Below, in pieces: positions 1-5,515 of a stretch of DNA of 5,515 bases; positions within the stretch are counted from its first letter, which is position 1; the number at the start of each line of letters is the position of its first letter. The notes beneath the pieces were generated by a model. That model did no database searches, had not been told where the DNA came from, and worked only from the letters and a program-made list of their open reading frames with translations. Location of the stretch: assembly GCA_018267355.1 (NCBI GenBank), contig JAFDYP010000075.1, forward strand, positions 1 to 5,515, read 5' to 3'. The position numbers were made by a program, and so were the translations under genes. The DNA is from Bacteroidota bacterium. GTDB taxonomy: Bacteria > Bacteroidota > Bacteroidia > Chitinophagales > LD1.

Positions 1-280
1 CATAGATAGCACCGTGCGTTTTATCAAAGAGCTGGGATCAAAGTATCAGGTCAATTTCTTCGACCGCTTCTATACCTGCTATATACAGGATGGACAGGTG
101 AAAGGCGCTGACTTTGACACTTTCAAAAAGCTCCTGGCAGATGGTGCCGTAAATGATGGGACCATCGTCTTTAATAATCTGGTGGCCACTGTAGGCGCTA
201 TGCAGGCAGAATGGCAAATACCACTGGCAAAAAGCTGGCAAGGACGCGTAGCCGTGCCTGATGCCGGATTGAAACTCTGA
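1..280 (+). CDS. C-terminal part of a Bacteroidota conserved protein usually labelled 'ABC transporter ATPase' (5' end outside window)
   Basis: The frame is open to the left edge and reads IDSTVRFIKEL before any possible start, so this is the last ~92 residues of a longer gene. The GTG at 14 is an internal Val codon. From memory, the sequence fits the C-terminal half of a roughly 150-165-residue family found across Bacteroidota. The recognisable landmarks are the IDS(S/T)VxFI segment (missing part probably ends in ...GCS), the FFDR motif, a short acidic/hydrophobic helix (FDTFKKLLADG) and the FNNLVAT block, followed by a W-containing tail (WQIPLAKSW). The databases' 'ABC transporter ATPase' label is not supported here: no Walker A, Walker B or ABC signature is visible, and the whole family is too short for a nucleotide-binding domain. 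Its function is unknown. It is probably cytoplasmic, since no membrane segment is seen. A strong hairpin follows 25 bp after the TGA stop, so the transcript likely ends here. Confidence 0.8.
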   Translation, partial: IDSTVRFIKELGSKYQVNFFDRFYTCYIQDGQVKGADFDTFKKLLADGAVNDGTIVFNNLVATVGAMQAEWQIPLAKSWQGRVAVPDAGLKL

Positions 281-300
281 TCTAAGGTATACCTCAAAGC

Positions 301-333
301 AAAACCCCGTATGCTTTCGCACACGGGGCCTTT
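301..333. terminator. Bidirectional intrinsic terminator between convergent genes
   Basis: A hairpin has arms at 305-314 and 319-328: ten pairs with one internal A/C mismatch, starting with four G-C pairs, and a TTTC loop. The + strand has AAAA before the stem and a short TTT after it (331-333). The - strand reads the stem followed by TTTTGCTTTG, a better U-tract. It lies 24 bp after the + strand stop (280) and 33 bp before the - strand stop (362), so it can serve both convergent genes. The structure is read directly from the sequence; the function is inferred. Confidence 0.8.
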
Positions 334-361
334 ACCTATTGAGTATAACAAAATCCGTCTT

Positions 362-1738
362 CTATTCCTTCACAAACTTAGTATGGCTCAGTGCGCCATT
401 GAGGTTCAGCTCCAGTACATAGATACCTGCGCTGAGCTTAGACGTATTGATCTGCTCTGATGGCGTCTTGTTATCCATTACCAGTTCACCCTTGATGTCA
501 TAGATCTTTTGCTCTGTCATGCGCTCAGTAGTGCGTATCGAGAGTACATCATTCACAGGGTTAGGGTACACACTTACTACTGCATCAGTAGCGATATCAT
601 GGATACCGTTAGGTCCTTGGATGGTCAGATGGGTCATAGGTCCCCCCGCTGTTTTGAATACATAGAACGATGAGTCGCAGTAGCTGTCGTAGCAGGTAGT
701 GCCCTGCGCGCCTACAGTCAGGCACACAATATACTGTCCGGGTGTGGCATAGGTGTGTGATGGATACAGGCTGGTAGAGGTAGTGCCGTCACCGAAGCTC
801 CAGAGTACATTCTGTCCATAGTTGCCTGTTGATAGATTGATACCGGTATAGTAGCCCTGAGCTGCATTGGCAGAGTCCGGGTATATCACAAAGTATGCCT
901 GGCAGCCGCCGCCTGTGGCACTATTGCCCAGCGTGATGCAGTCACTCGCCACGCAGCCGGTGCTGTCAGTCACAGATACGCAGATAGTAGGGCGTAGAGC
1001 CAGCGCAGCAGAGTCTATCACGACAGTAGCACTACCATTACCGGTGATTGTAGTATTGCCATAGGTCCATACATAGCTCGAGCCACCTGAGTTGAGCGCA
1101 GATACGCTGAATGTATAGGTGCTATCCTGCTGGCCAGTCAGAGAAAGGTAGGCGCTGCAGGTGCTAATGGGATTAGAAGTACTGTCAAAAATATAAGTAC
1201 AGGTGGTGGCCGTGCAACCTGTGCTATCGGTTATATTCACACATACTGTATGTGGCGTTCCGGGTACGAGTGCTATATTAGGAATATCCAAAGTTGAAAA
1301 CTGCTGGCCATCTGCAGTCCAGCTATATGTGTATGGTCCTGTACCCGTAGACGTAGCAGTGAAAGTATAATCACCACTGGAGTCAGTATAGGTAATGGTA
1401 GCACTGCAAGCGTTGCCTCCCCCTAGGTTCACTGTATCGCAGGTAGTATAGCTGCAGCCGCCGGCAGCCGTATCATGTGCCGTCAGGCATACAATGTAGG
1501 AGCCTATCAGCGCATTATACTGGTGCGCTACCTGAGAGCTGCTGCCGCTGGTACCGTCTCCGAAACTCCAGGTGTAGACAGTAGTAGCTGCACTGAGGCC
1601 GATGGTGCTGTCTACATAGAAGGTGACCCAGCCGCCAGTAGGAGAGGTGCTGTATGAATACTGAGCAAAGCACTGCGCCGAGGCGCTGCTGATGCCAAGG
1701 CAACATGTGATTAGTGCAAGTATCAATTTAGATTTCAT
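362..1738 (-). CDS. Secreted T9SS substrate with four cysteine-rich PKD/Ig-like modules and a C-terminal sorting domain
   Basis: This 458-aa protein starts with MKSKLILALITCC and has a Sec signal peptide ending ASA|Q (cleavage after residue 21). Four beta-rich modules follow at about 23-104, 111-188, 194-272 and 279-361. Modules 1 and 4 carry the PKD signature WSFGDG (57-62 and 313-318). Modules 2 and 3 keep the pattern without FGDG, and both contain a V(N/S)(I/V)TDSTGC motif. The mature chain has exactly 16 cysteines, four per module. Residues ~387-458 form a type A T9SS sorting domain (YPNP at 391-394, then IYDIKGELV, LSAGIYVLEL and FVKE), which directs export across the outer membrane and surface attachment or release. 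The likely role is adhesion or matrix scaffolding, with no enzymatic domain visible. The ATG at 1738 is chosen over an in-frame TTG at 1810 because the signal peptide begins there and the promoter overlaps the TTG. No Shine-Dalgarno sequence is present; the leader is A-rich, as is usual in Bacteroidota. Confidence 0.88.
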   Translation of the reverse strand: MKSKLILALITCCLGISSASAQCFAQYSYSTSPTGGWVTFYVDSTIGLSAATTVYTWSFGDGTSGSSSQVAHQYNALIGSYIVCLTAHDTAAGGCSYTTCDTVNLGGGNACSATITYTDSSGDYTFTATSTGTGPYTYSWTADGQQFSTLDIPNIALVPGTPHTVCVNITDSTGCTATTCTYIFDSTSNPISTCSAYLSLTGQQDSTYTFSVSALNSGGSSYVWTYGNTTITGNGSATVVIDSAALALRPTICVSVTDSTGCVASDCITLGNSATGGGCQAYFVIYPDSANAAQGYYTGINLSTGNYGQNVLWSFGDGTTSTSLYPSHTYATPGQYIVCLTVGAQGTTCYDSYCDSSFYVFKTAGGPMTHLTIQGPNGIHDIATDAVVSVYPNPVNDVLSIRTTERMTEQKIYDIKGELVMDNKTPSEQINTSKLSAGIYVLELNLNGALSHTKFVKE

Positions 1739-1779
1739 GTGTTTGTGTTTTTTGTTGTGATCAATCTGTTTCGATGATA

Positions 1780-1810
1780 CAAATGTATGGACTGCAAAAG
1801 CGCTGATCAA
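1780..1810 (-). promoter_or_regulatory. Bacteroidota-type promoter for the PKD/T9SS gene
   Basis: Reading the - strand, TTG at 1810-1808 is followed after 20 nt by TACATTTG at 1787-1780. This matches the known Bacteroidota sigma-A consensus (TTTG or TTG, 19-21 nt, TAnnTTTG) exactly at the -7 box. Transcription should start near 1775, leaving a leader of about 36 nt before the ATG at 1738. Because the -33 element coincides with the upstream in-frame TTG codon, the longer reading frame could not be translated from this promoter. Two TGATCA palindromes, one at the -33 box and one in the leader, flank it. They could be operator half-sites but may be chance. Confidence 0.7.
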
Positions 1811-1894
1811 CTCCTTTTGGATGATTTCTTATCCATTCAATGGCTCATTATATGTTGATTTCCTCCTTTGTCTAATTCTTTATATTGTCTGTTT

Positions 1895-3358
1895 CTATTC
1901 TGATAAATGAAATTTTTTGGTCAGCCAAGGGCCGTATTGTATGATTTCTGAATCTTCTTCCTCCAAAGCCTTTTTTTCTTTGAAAAAGGCCTCTACTTTT
2001 CTTTTGATGCGGTTTTCAAACCTGTAATCCGGGTTACCATTCATACCTTCCAGCAGGCTGATCATCTGAAAGTCGCGCTGCAAAGTCTTTTCTTTGCTCA
2101 GTGCGGCAAAAGACTTCTTTACTTGTTTCAGGCGATAATCCAGTACCTCAGTGTCGCCTGTCTCAAATGTAATGATCAGTTCACTTACTTCGATTTTTAG
2201 TTTAAATGAATCATCGGCCGACCGGTAGTTGTCGGTCACGTACAGTTTGACCAGATTTTGGAGGGACTCTTTGTAGCGGCTCATGTGAGCGAGGAGCGTG
2301 GCCCTGTTCAGGTAGATATAGATGTCATAGTAGGGGCTTTTCTTCTGCCGCATTGTAGCCTCAAACTCATTCAATACGCTTAGCCCTTTCTGTGGATTTA
2401 CAAAGGTGTAGTTATTGACCAGCGAGTTGCAATAAAAGAAGTAGTACTTATCAAAGTGAAGTTTATCAAAGGACTGTATTTCCTTGCCGAGCATAGTGGC
2501 ATAAGAAATTGACTCCTCATACTTTTTGTTTTTGAAAAGCGCATTAGCGCAATAGGTGAGCATTTGTAGTTTCAGCTCATGATTGCTGCGGCTAAACCAT
2601 TTCTCGCGTGTAAATTTCTGGTAGGTCTCTGTCACCAGCTTTTCCAGTGCGTCATAGTGGTGCTGCTGCACCAGGATTCGGCTGAGTGCAGTGTAGATCC
2701 GCGCCTCCAGGTTTCGTCCGAATCGGGCAGTGGTATGCGTAGAGATCGTACCCACTTTGGTCTGTAGCTTGCGCAGCAGGTTCTTGTCTACCGGCCCGAA
2801 ATTCTGTGATACACGTAGTCTGTGCGAGAGGGTAGCCAGCGCATTGTCCATCTCGCGCAGGTCTGATACGATACGGGCATTTTCGTCGCGTCGCCAGATA
2901 TATTGCTCCGGGCTGATGCCGGGCAGGTCAGAGCAGAGCCGGATGAGTTCATTGTAGATCACATCCAGCACCTCGTAGTAGTCTGTCTCAATAGCACATT
3001 TCTCAGCTTTGTGCAGATAGGAGAGGGCTACTTTCAGCAGATTGCGCGAGCGGTAGAGATGGTAGAGCTGTATGTATTGATGTACTTCATAGAGTTCTTC
3101 CTTATGCGTATTGAGCAGCACGAGGCTATCGCCTATATTTTCTATCAGGCGGTTTTTGAGCTGGTAGTAGCGGTTTTTCGGTACCTCAGTATATCCCAGT
3201 TTTTTGAGTGCCTTCTGCTCGTCAAATTTAGGTCCCGCAGCCCGGATATAATCAAAGAGGATATGGTCCTTACGCTCATCTCCAGCGGTAGAGAGCGTCT
3301 TATACTTCCTGATTTCTTCTTTATTTAGCCCGCCTATTATTTGATTGAGTATATCCAT
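1895..3358 (-). CDS. Uncharacterised all-helical (TPR-like) cytoplasmic protein
   Basis: I do not recognise a named family for this 487-aa protein. It has no signal peptide or membrane segment and is rich in charged and aromatic residues. The N-terminal ~80 residues (LNKEEIRKYK..., then KALKKLGYTEVPKNRYYQLKNRLIENI) look like a compact helical, possibly winged-helix-like domain. The rest reads as stacked antiparallel helices with TPR/SEL-like spacing, for example ~98-121 (ALSYLHKAEKCA), ~219-248, ~261-290 (ALFKNKKYEESISYA) and ~345-373 (ATLLAHMSRYKESLQNLVKLY). It ends in a basic/acidic helix (~448-470) and a short tail. Such helical solenoids normally bind other proteins or peptides; no catalytic motif is seen. 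The ATG at 3358 has no Shine-Dalgarno sequence and lies 86 bp from a divergent gene. The PKD/T9SS gene lies 156 bp downstream on the same strand but has its own promoter, so a functional link is possible but unproven. Confidence 0.85.
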   Translation of the reverse strand: MDILNQIIGGLNKEEIRKYKTLSTAGDERKDHILFDYIRAAGPKFDEQKALKKLGYTEVPKNRYYQLKNRLIENIGDSLVLLNTHKEELYEVHQYIQLYHLYRSRNLLKVALSYLHKAEKCAIETDYYEVLDVIYNELIRLCSDLPGISPEQYIWRRDENARIVSDLREMDNALATLSHRLRVSQNFGPVDKNLLRKLQTKVGTISTHTTARFGRNLEARIYTALSRILVQQHHYDALEKLVTETYQKFTREKWFSRSNHELKLQMLTYCANALFKNKKYEESISYATMLGKEIQSFDKLHFDKYYFFYCNSLVNNYTFVNPQKGLSVLNEFEATMRQKKSPYYDIYIYLNRATLLAHMSRYKESLQNLVKLYVTDNYRSADDSFKLKIEVSELIITFETGDTEVLDYRLKQVKKSFAALSKEKTLQRDFQMISLLEGMNGNPDYRFENRIKRKVEAFFKEKKALEEEDSEIIQYGPWLTKKFHLSE

Positions 3359-3444
3359 AAATAGCTGTTTGGATAGCTAAGATATTAATTAATTAAGGCT
3401 ACCACCCTGATCGCTTTTATTTACCTTTATGAAAACATTTACGG
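3359..3444. promoter_or_regulatory. Divergent AT-rich spacer with a 12-bp palindrome
   Basis: These 86 bp separate the start codons of two divergently transcribed genes and must hold at least the near-start control signals of both. The only clear structure is the perfect palindrome TTAATTAATTAA at 3385-3396. A degenerate -7-like box for the + strand gene, TACCTTTA (3422-3429, 7 of 8 positions of TAnnTTTG), ends 15 nt before the ATG at 3445 but lacks a good -33 element. On the - strand, TATCTTAG (3384-3377) is similarly one base off and also lacks a -33 partner. Neither is strong enough to list as a promoter by itself. Confidence 0.4.
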
Positions 3445-4161
3445 ATGAAGACCTTAAGATATATATTATTGTGCCTGGGCACGCTATGGATAGGTACCGC
3501 CGGCGCTCAGATATCGCTTCACATAGATCCTCAGGCGCTCACCGCTATAAACGGCAATACCTACAGGCTCAATGATACCAGCCCCGTAGGAGTGACGGCC
3601 ATTTTTGCCATTTATAATACTTCTAACAGCAATTTTGCCGACACGCTTAGTTTTGGATACTCCATCACCGCGGGAGGTAGCACCGCTACATATAACACAC
3701 GCAACTACAGCGGCTCTGGTATAGCAGCCAATGGCCCACCGTTTGTGGCGATCCCTGCTGGTGATAGCCTGATCTATCAGGCTATCTCTTTCAATTTTAC
3801 CAGTCCGGTATTTGTGATCGGACCCACTACTGTAGTGATCTGGCCCACCCTGGCGCATAGCGGTAGCTCTATAGGCGATTCGGCTTCTGCTATAGTTTAT
3901 ATAGATAATCCGGCCGGCGTAGGCACTCTTGTGCCAGCCGCTTCTGCTGTATATATATCAGGCTCAAAACTGGTCGTTAGAAACCCCGAAAATGAATTTG
4001 GAGGCATAAGAATATTTGATGTTTCAGGAAAACTCATTTTCTCCGACCAGCTACAGGGCGATAAGCTGATACCAGTGTCGCAGTATGCTGATGGTATCTA
4101 TAGTGTGGAGATCACGACCACCTCAGGTGGCCGACACAACTATAAAATCCTTAAGCAATAG
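3445..4161 (+). CDS. Small secreted protein with a T9SS-like C-terminal domain
   Basis: This 238-aa protein begins MKTLRYILLCLGTLW and has a Sec signal peptide ending AGA|Q (cleavage after residue 21). Residues ~23-160 are a low-charge, Ser/Thr/Gly/Ala-rich beta-type domain (for example TAIFAIYNTSNSNFADTLSF, and GDSLIYQAISFNF around 106-118) that I cannot assign to a family. Its look is that of an Ig-like or CARDB-like surface domain. Residues ~165-238 resemble a T9SS sorting domain: LVVRNPENEFGGIRIFDVSGKLIF (175-199), then YADGIYSVEI (214-223) and a basic ending NYKILKQ. The usual YPNP start of type A domains is replaced by VVRNPEN. It is therefore probably exported to the cell surface or medium; the function is unknown. 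The ATG at 3445 is chosen because the signal peptide begins there. No Shine-Dalgarno sequence is seen. The stop lies 15 bp from the convergent dehydrogenase stop. Confidence 0.85.
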   Translation: MKTLRYILLCLGTLWIGTAGAQISLHIDPQALTAINGNTYRLNDTSPVGVTAIFAIYNTSNSNFADTLSFGYSITAGGSTATYNTRNYSGSGIAANGPPFVAIPAGDSLIYQAISFNFTSPVFVIGPTTVVIWPTLAHSGSSIGDSASAIVYIDNPAGVGTLVPAASAVYISGSKLVVRNPENEFGGIRIFDVSGKLIFSDQLQGDKLIPVSQYADGIYSVEITTTSGGRHNYKILKQ

Positions 4162-4176
4162 ATTGACACTGCTTCG

Positions 4177-4950
4177 CTACTTCTTGCCCCACACATAGGC
4201 GGAGCGTTGTGCGGTAGGGTATATCACCATATTAGTGATATTGACATGCGGTGGCGCGCTGCAGATATAGAGGGCTGCATCAGCTATGTCTTCTGCGTGC
4301 AGCGGGATATATCCTTCGTAGACTTTAGTTGCTTTATCCTTATCTCCGTGAAAGCGCACCTCCGAAAACTCCGTCTCACAGGCACCGGGGTCTATAGAGC
4401 CGCAGCGGATATCTGTGCCTACCAGATCCAGATTGATAGCTTCATTGAGTGCCTTCACGGCAAATTTTGATGCATTGTAGACATTCCCCTCCGGATAGAC
4501 TATATGGCCGGCAGTACTGCCTATATTGATGATATGGCCCTCATTGCGCTCTACCATCATGGGCAGGATAGCACGGGTGATATAGAGCAGGCCTTTGATA
4601 TTGGTATCTATCATTTTTTCCCAGTCACTGATCAGGCCCTCGTAGATCTTATCTTTGCCGGAGGCGAGGCCCGCATTATTGATCAGGATATCTGGTATGA
4701 TCTCAGACTCCTGCAGGTCATTGGCCATTTTGACGGCCTCTGGGAACTGCCGCACATCAAAGTGGTAAGTGCGTACTTTCACACCATATTTCTCCTCCAG
4801 TATGTGCTGTGCGGACTCCAGCCGCTCGGCGCGACGCCCGGTCAGGATCAGGTTGGCACCGCTTCTCCCAAATAGCTCCGCGCAGGCGCGGCCAATACCG
4901 GAGGTGGCCCCCGTGATCAGCACCCATTTGCCATGTACACTTTTGCTCAT
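4177..4950 (-). CDS. YdfG-like NADP-dependent short-chain dehydrogenase/reductase (SDR)
   Basis: This 257-aa classical SDR is a cytoplasmic Rossmann-fold enzyme. The cofactor-binding TGATSGIG is at 13-20. The basic pair in TGRRAERLE (R39, R40) indicates a preference for NADP(H). NNAG is at 91-94. The catalytic tetrad is complete: N117 (DTNIKG), S145 (INIGSTAG), Y158 and K162 (YNASK). The DPGACETEFSEVRFHGD segment (187-203) and the PPHVNITNMVIYPTAQ tail closely match my memory of E. coli YdfG (about 248 aa), which oxidises 3-hydroxy acids such as L-allo-threonine and 3-hydroxypropionate and reduces malonic semialdehyde. Substrate identity here is inferred from family only; many Bacteroidota homologues are annotated simply as SDR oxidoreductase. 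The ATG at 4950 directly precedes the usual N-terminus (GKWVLITG). The upstream spacer holds two heptamer arrays and no recognisable TAnnTTTG box, so the gene may depend on read-through from the thioesterase gene or on an atypical promoter. Confidence 0.93.
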   Translation of the reverse strand: MSKSVHGKWVLITGATSGIGRACAELFGRSGANLILTGRRAERLESAQHILEEKYGVKVRTYHFDVRQFPEAVKMANDLQESEIIPDILINNAGLASGKDKIYEGLISDWEKMIDTNIKGLLYITRAILPMMVERNEGHIINIGSTAGHIVYPEGNVYNASKFAVKALNEAINLDLVGTDIRCGSIDPGACETEFSEVRFHGDKDKATKVYEGYIPLHAEDIADAALYICSAPPHVNITNMVIYPTAQRSAYVWGKK

Positions 4951-4975
4951 ATTGTGAAAATAGGAAAAAGCAGGG

Positions 4976-5024
4976 AGAGGTAAGAACTAAGAGACAAGAA
5001 CCACGAATCAAGACCTGAGAAGAA
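4976..5024. repeat. Degenerate 7-bp tandem repeat, seven units (consensus AGAACCA-like)
   Basis: Read in steps of seven from 4976, every one of the seven units has G at position 2 and A at position 3. Six of seven have A at position 1 and six have A at position 7; examples are AGAACTA (4983), AGAACCA (4997) and CGAATCA (5004). Two weaker units beginning AG (4962 and 4969) may extend the array towards the dehydrogenase start. On the - strand the units read as TGGTTCT/TGATTCG-type words. It lies wholly inside the spacer between the SDR and thioesterase genes. The periodicity is read directly; its function is unknown. Confidence 0.7.
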
Positions 5025-5043
5025 CGCTTGCGCGGCATTGAGC

Positions 5044-5071
5044 TAAATACTTAATACTAACTACTAAATAT
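5044..5071. repeat. Second 7-bp tandem repeat, four units (consensus TAAATAC)
   Basis: Four consecutive heptamers start at 5044, 5051, 5058 and 5065: TAAATAC, then TTAATAC, TAACTAC and TAAATAT, each differing from the consensus by at most one base. On the - strand this reads as GTATTTA repeated. It lies 18 bp after the TGA stop of the thioesterase gene (read on the - strand) and is separated from the other heptamer array by 19 bp of GC-richer DNA (5025-5043). Its sequence differs from the first array and its phase does not continue it, so it is a separate repeat. Confidence 0.75.
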
Positions 5072-5088
5072 CCGCATCATCTCAATAC

Positions 5089-5515
5089 TCATTTCATATA
5101 CGCCTCCATCTCATCTTCTATCCCCTTGCGCAGCTCCATGAGGCGAATAGCGTATTGCTGTAGTTGCTTCTCTTCATCTGTGTCGGCAGTGTAGACTGGC
5201 ACGTTGACAGGCTTGCCGTCAGGACCCACAGATACAAAGATGATCACGCAGTGCGTATTGCGTACCCACTCGTCACTCTGCGGACTCTTGCTAAACACAT
5301 CTACGGAAATGTGCATGGAGCTATTGCCGGTGTGGATCAGGCGTGCACGTAGCTCCACGAGATAGCCTATCAGCATCGGTTTGAAGAAACGGATGCCACC
5401 TACATACACCGTGACTGCATAGCCGCCGCACCAGTTAGCCGCGCAGGCGTAGCCGGCCTGGTCTATCCACTTCATCACAGACCCTCCATGCACCTTACCA
5501 CCAAAATTGACATTC
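5089..5515 (-). CDS. Acyl-CoA thioesterase (hot-dog fold, YciA/BACH-like), N-terminus outside window
   Basis: The frame is open through the right edge. The 141 visible residues begin NVNFGGKVHGGSVMKWIDQAGYACA, the conserved first part of the acyl-CoA hydrolase hot-dog family; the GTG at 5493 is an internal Val codon. The FGGxxHGG turn and the Asp in KWID (visible residue 18) match the active-site region where YciA/BACH enzymes place their catalytic acid. Next come VYVGGIRFFKPMLIGYLVEL and SSMHISVDVFSK, the two central strands of the fold, then HCVIIFVSVGPDGKPVNVP and a charged C-terminal helix (EEKQLQQYAIRLMELRKGIEDEMEAY). Family members are about 150-165 aa, so roughly 10-25 residues are missing. 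It hydrolyses acyl-CoA to free fatty acid and CoA in the cytoplasm, usually as a hexamer; chain-length preference cannot be read here. The dehydrogenase follows 138 bp downstream on the same strand. Confidence 0.9.
   Translation of the reverse strand, partial: NVNFGGKVHGGSVMKWIDQAGYACAANWCGGYAVTVYVGGIRFFKPMLIGYLVELRARLIHTGNSSMHISVDVFSKSPQSDEWVRNTHCVIIFVSVGPDGKPVNVPVYTADTDEEKQLQQYAIRLMELRKGIEDEMEAYMK

Noticed and set aside
285..294. 10-bp palindrome AGGTATACCT just after the first gene's stop codon
   Set aside because: It has no spacer loop and no U-tract, and the adjacent larger hairpin explains termination, so no function can be supported.
1739..1810. N-terminal extension of the PKD protein from a TTG start at 1810 (24 extra residues)
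   Set aside because: The extra residues are not signal-peptide-like, a clean signal peptide starts at the ATG at 1738, and the promoter (-33 TTG at 1810-1808, -7 box at 1787-1780) lies inside the extension.
1821..1846. Short inverted repeats (TGGAT...ATCCA, CCAT...ATGG) after the helical-repeat gene as a terminator
   Set aside because: The stems are only 4-5 bp and AT-rich with no U-tract on the - strand, so they are too weak to call.
1862..1867. AGGAGG on the - strand, resembling a strong Shine-Dalgarno site
   Set aside because: It is followed only by a three-codon frame and is far from the real start at 1738. Bacteroidota genes rarely use Shine-Dalgarno sites, so this is probably chance.
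2903..3328. 141-codon open frame on the + strand
   Set aside because: It is fully antisense to the helical-repeat gene and has no family-like motif. It is a by-product of that gene's codon use.
3429..3474. Upstream ATG at 3429 as a start for the + strand secreted protein
   Set aside because: It is in a different frame from the ATG at 3445 and does not lead into the signal peptide.
3484..3858. 124-codon open frame on the - strand
   Set aside because: It is antisense to the secreted protein gene, which has a signal peptide and a T9SS-like end. This frame shows no domain.
4504..4875. 123-codon open frame on the + strand
   Set aside because: It is fully inside the dehydrogenase gene on the opposite strand; the dehydrogenase has complete catalytic motifs and this frame has none.

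Overview
The window looks like chromosomal DNA of a member of the Bacteroidota, most likely a Chitinophagales/Chitinophagaceae-type organism. Three things point there: two secreted proteins with C-terminal regions of the type IX secretion (T9SS) kind, a promoter of the Bacteroidota form (TTG, 20 nt, TACATTTG) with no Shine-Dalgarno sequence at the chosen starts, and two lineage-typical proteins (the small family mislabelled 'ABC transporter ATPase' and a Bacteroidota-type hot-dog acyl-CoA thioesterase). The species assignment is inference.

Layout, left to right. Positions 1-280 (+) hold the 3' end of the small 'ABC transporter ATPase'-labelled family. A bidirectional hairpin terminator (305-328) separates it from a convergent gene, 362-1738 (-), which encodes a 458-aa secreted protein. 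That protein has four Cys-patterned PKD/Ig-like modules and a T9SS sorting domain, and it has its own promoter at 1780-1810. Upstream on the same strand, 1895-3358 (-) encodes a 487-aa cytoplasmic, all-helical TPR-like protein of unknown function. Across an 86-bp AT-rich divergent spacer, 3445-4161 (+) encodes a small secreted protein with a T9SS-like C-terminus. It converges, with only 15 bp between stop codons, on 4177-4950 (-), a YdfG-like NADP-dependent short-chain dehydrogenase. The 138-bp spacer above that gene is largely made of two different 7-bp tandem repeat arrays. Finally 5089-5515 (-) is an acyl-CoA thioesterase that runs off the right edge without its first residues.

Functionally this is a mixed neighbourhood of envelope or secreted proteins and housekeeping enzymes. 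There is no sign of a mobile element, CRISPR array, tRNA/rRNA or defence island, and I see no clear new multi-gene system. The most unusual signals are the heptanucleotide arrays at 4976-5071, the strict four-cysteine-per-module pattern of the PKD-like protein, and the uncharacterised helical protein. No stretch longer than 300 bases lacks a gene.
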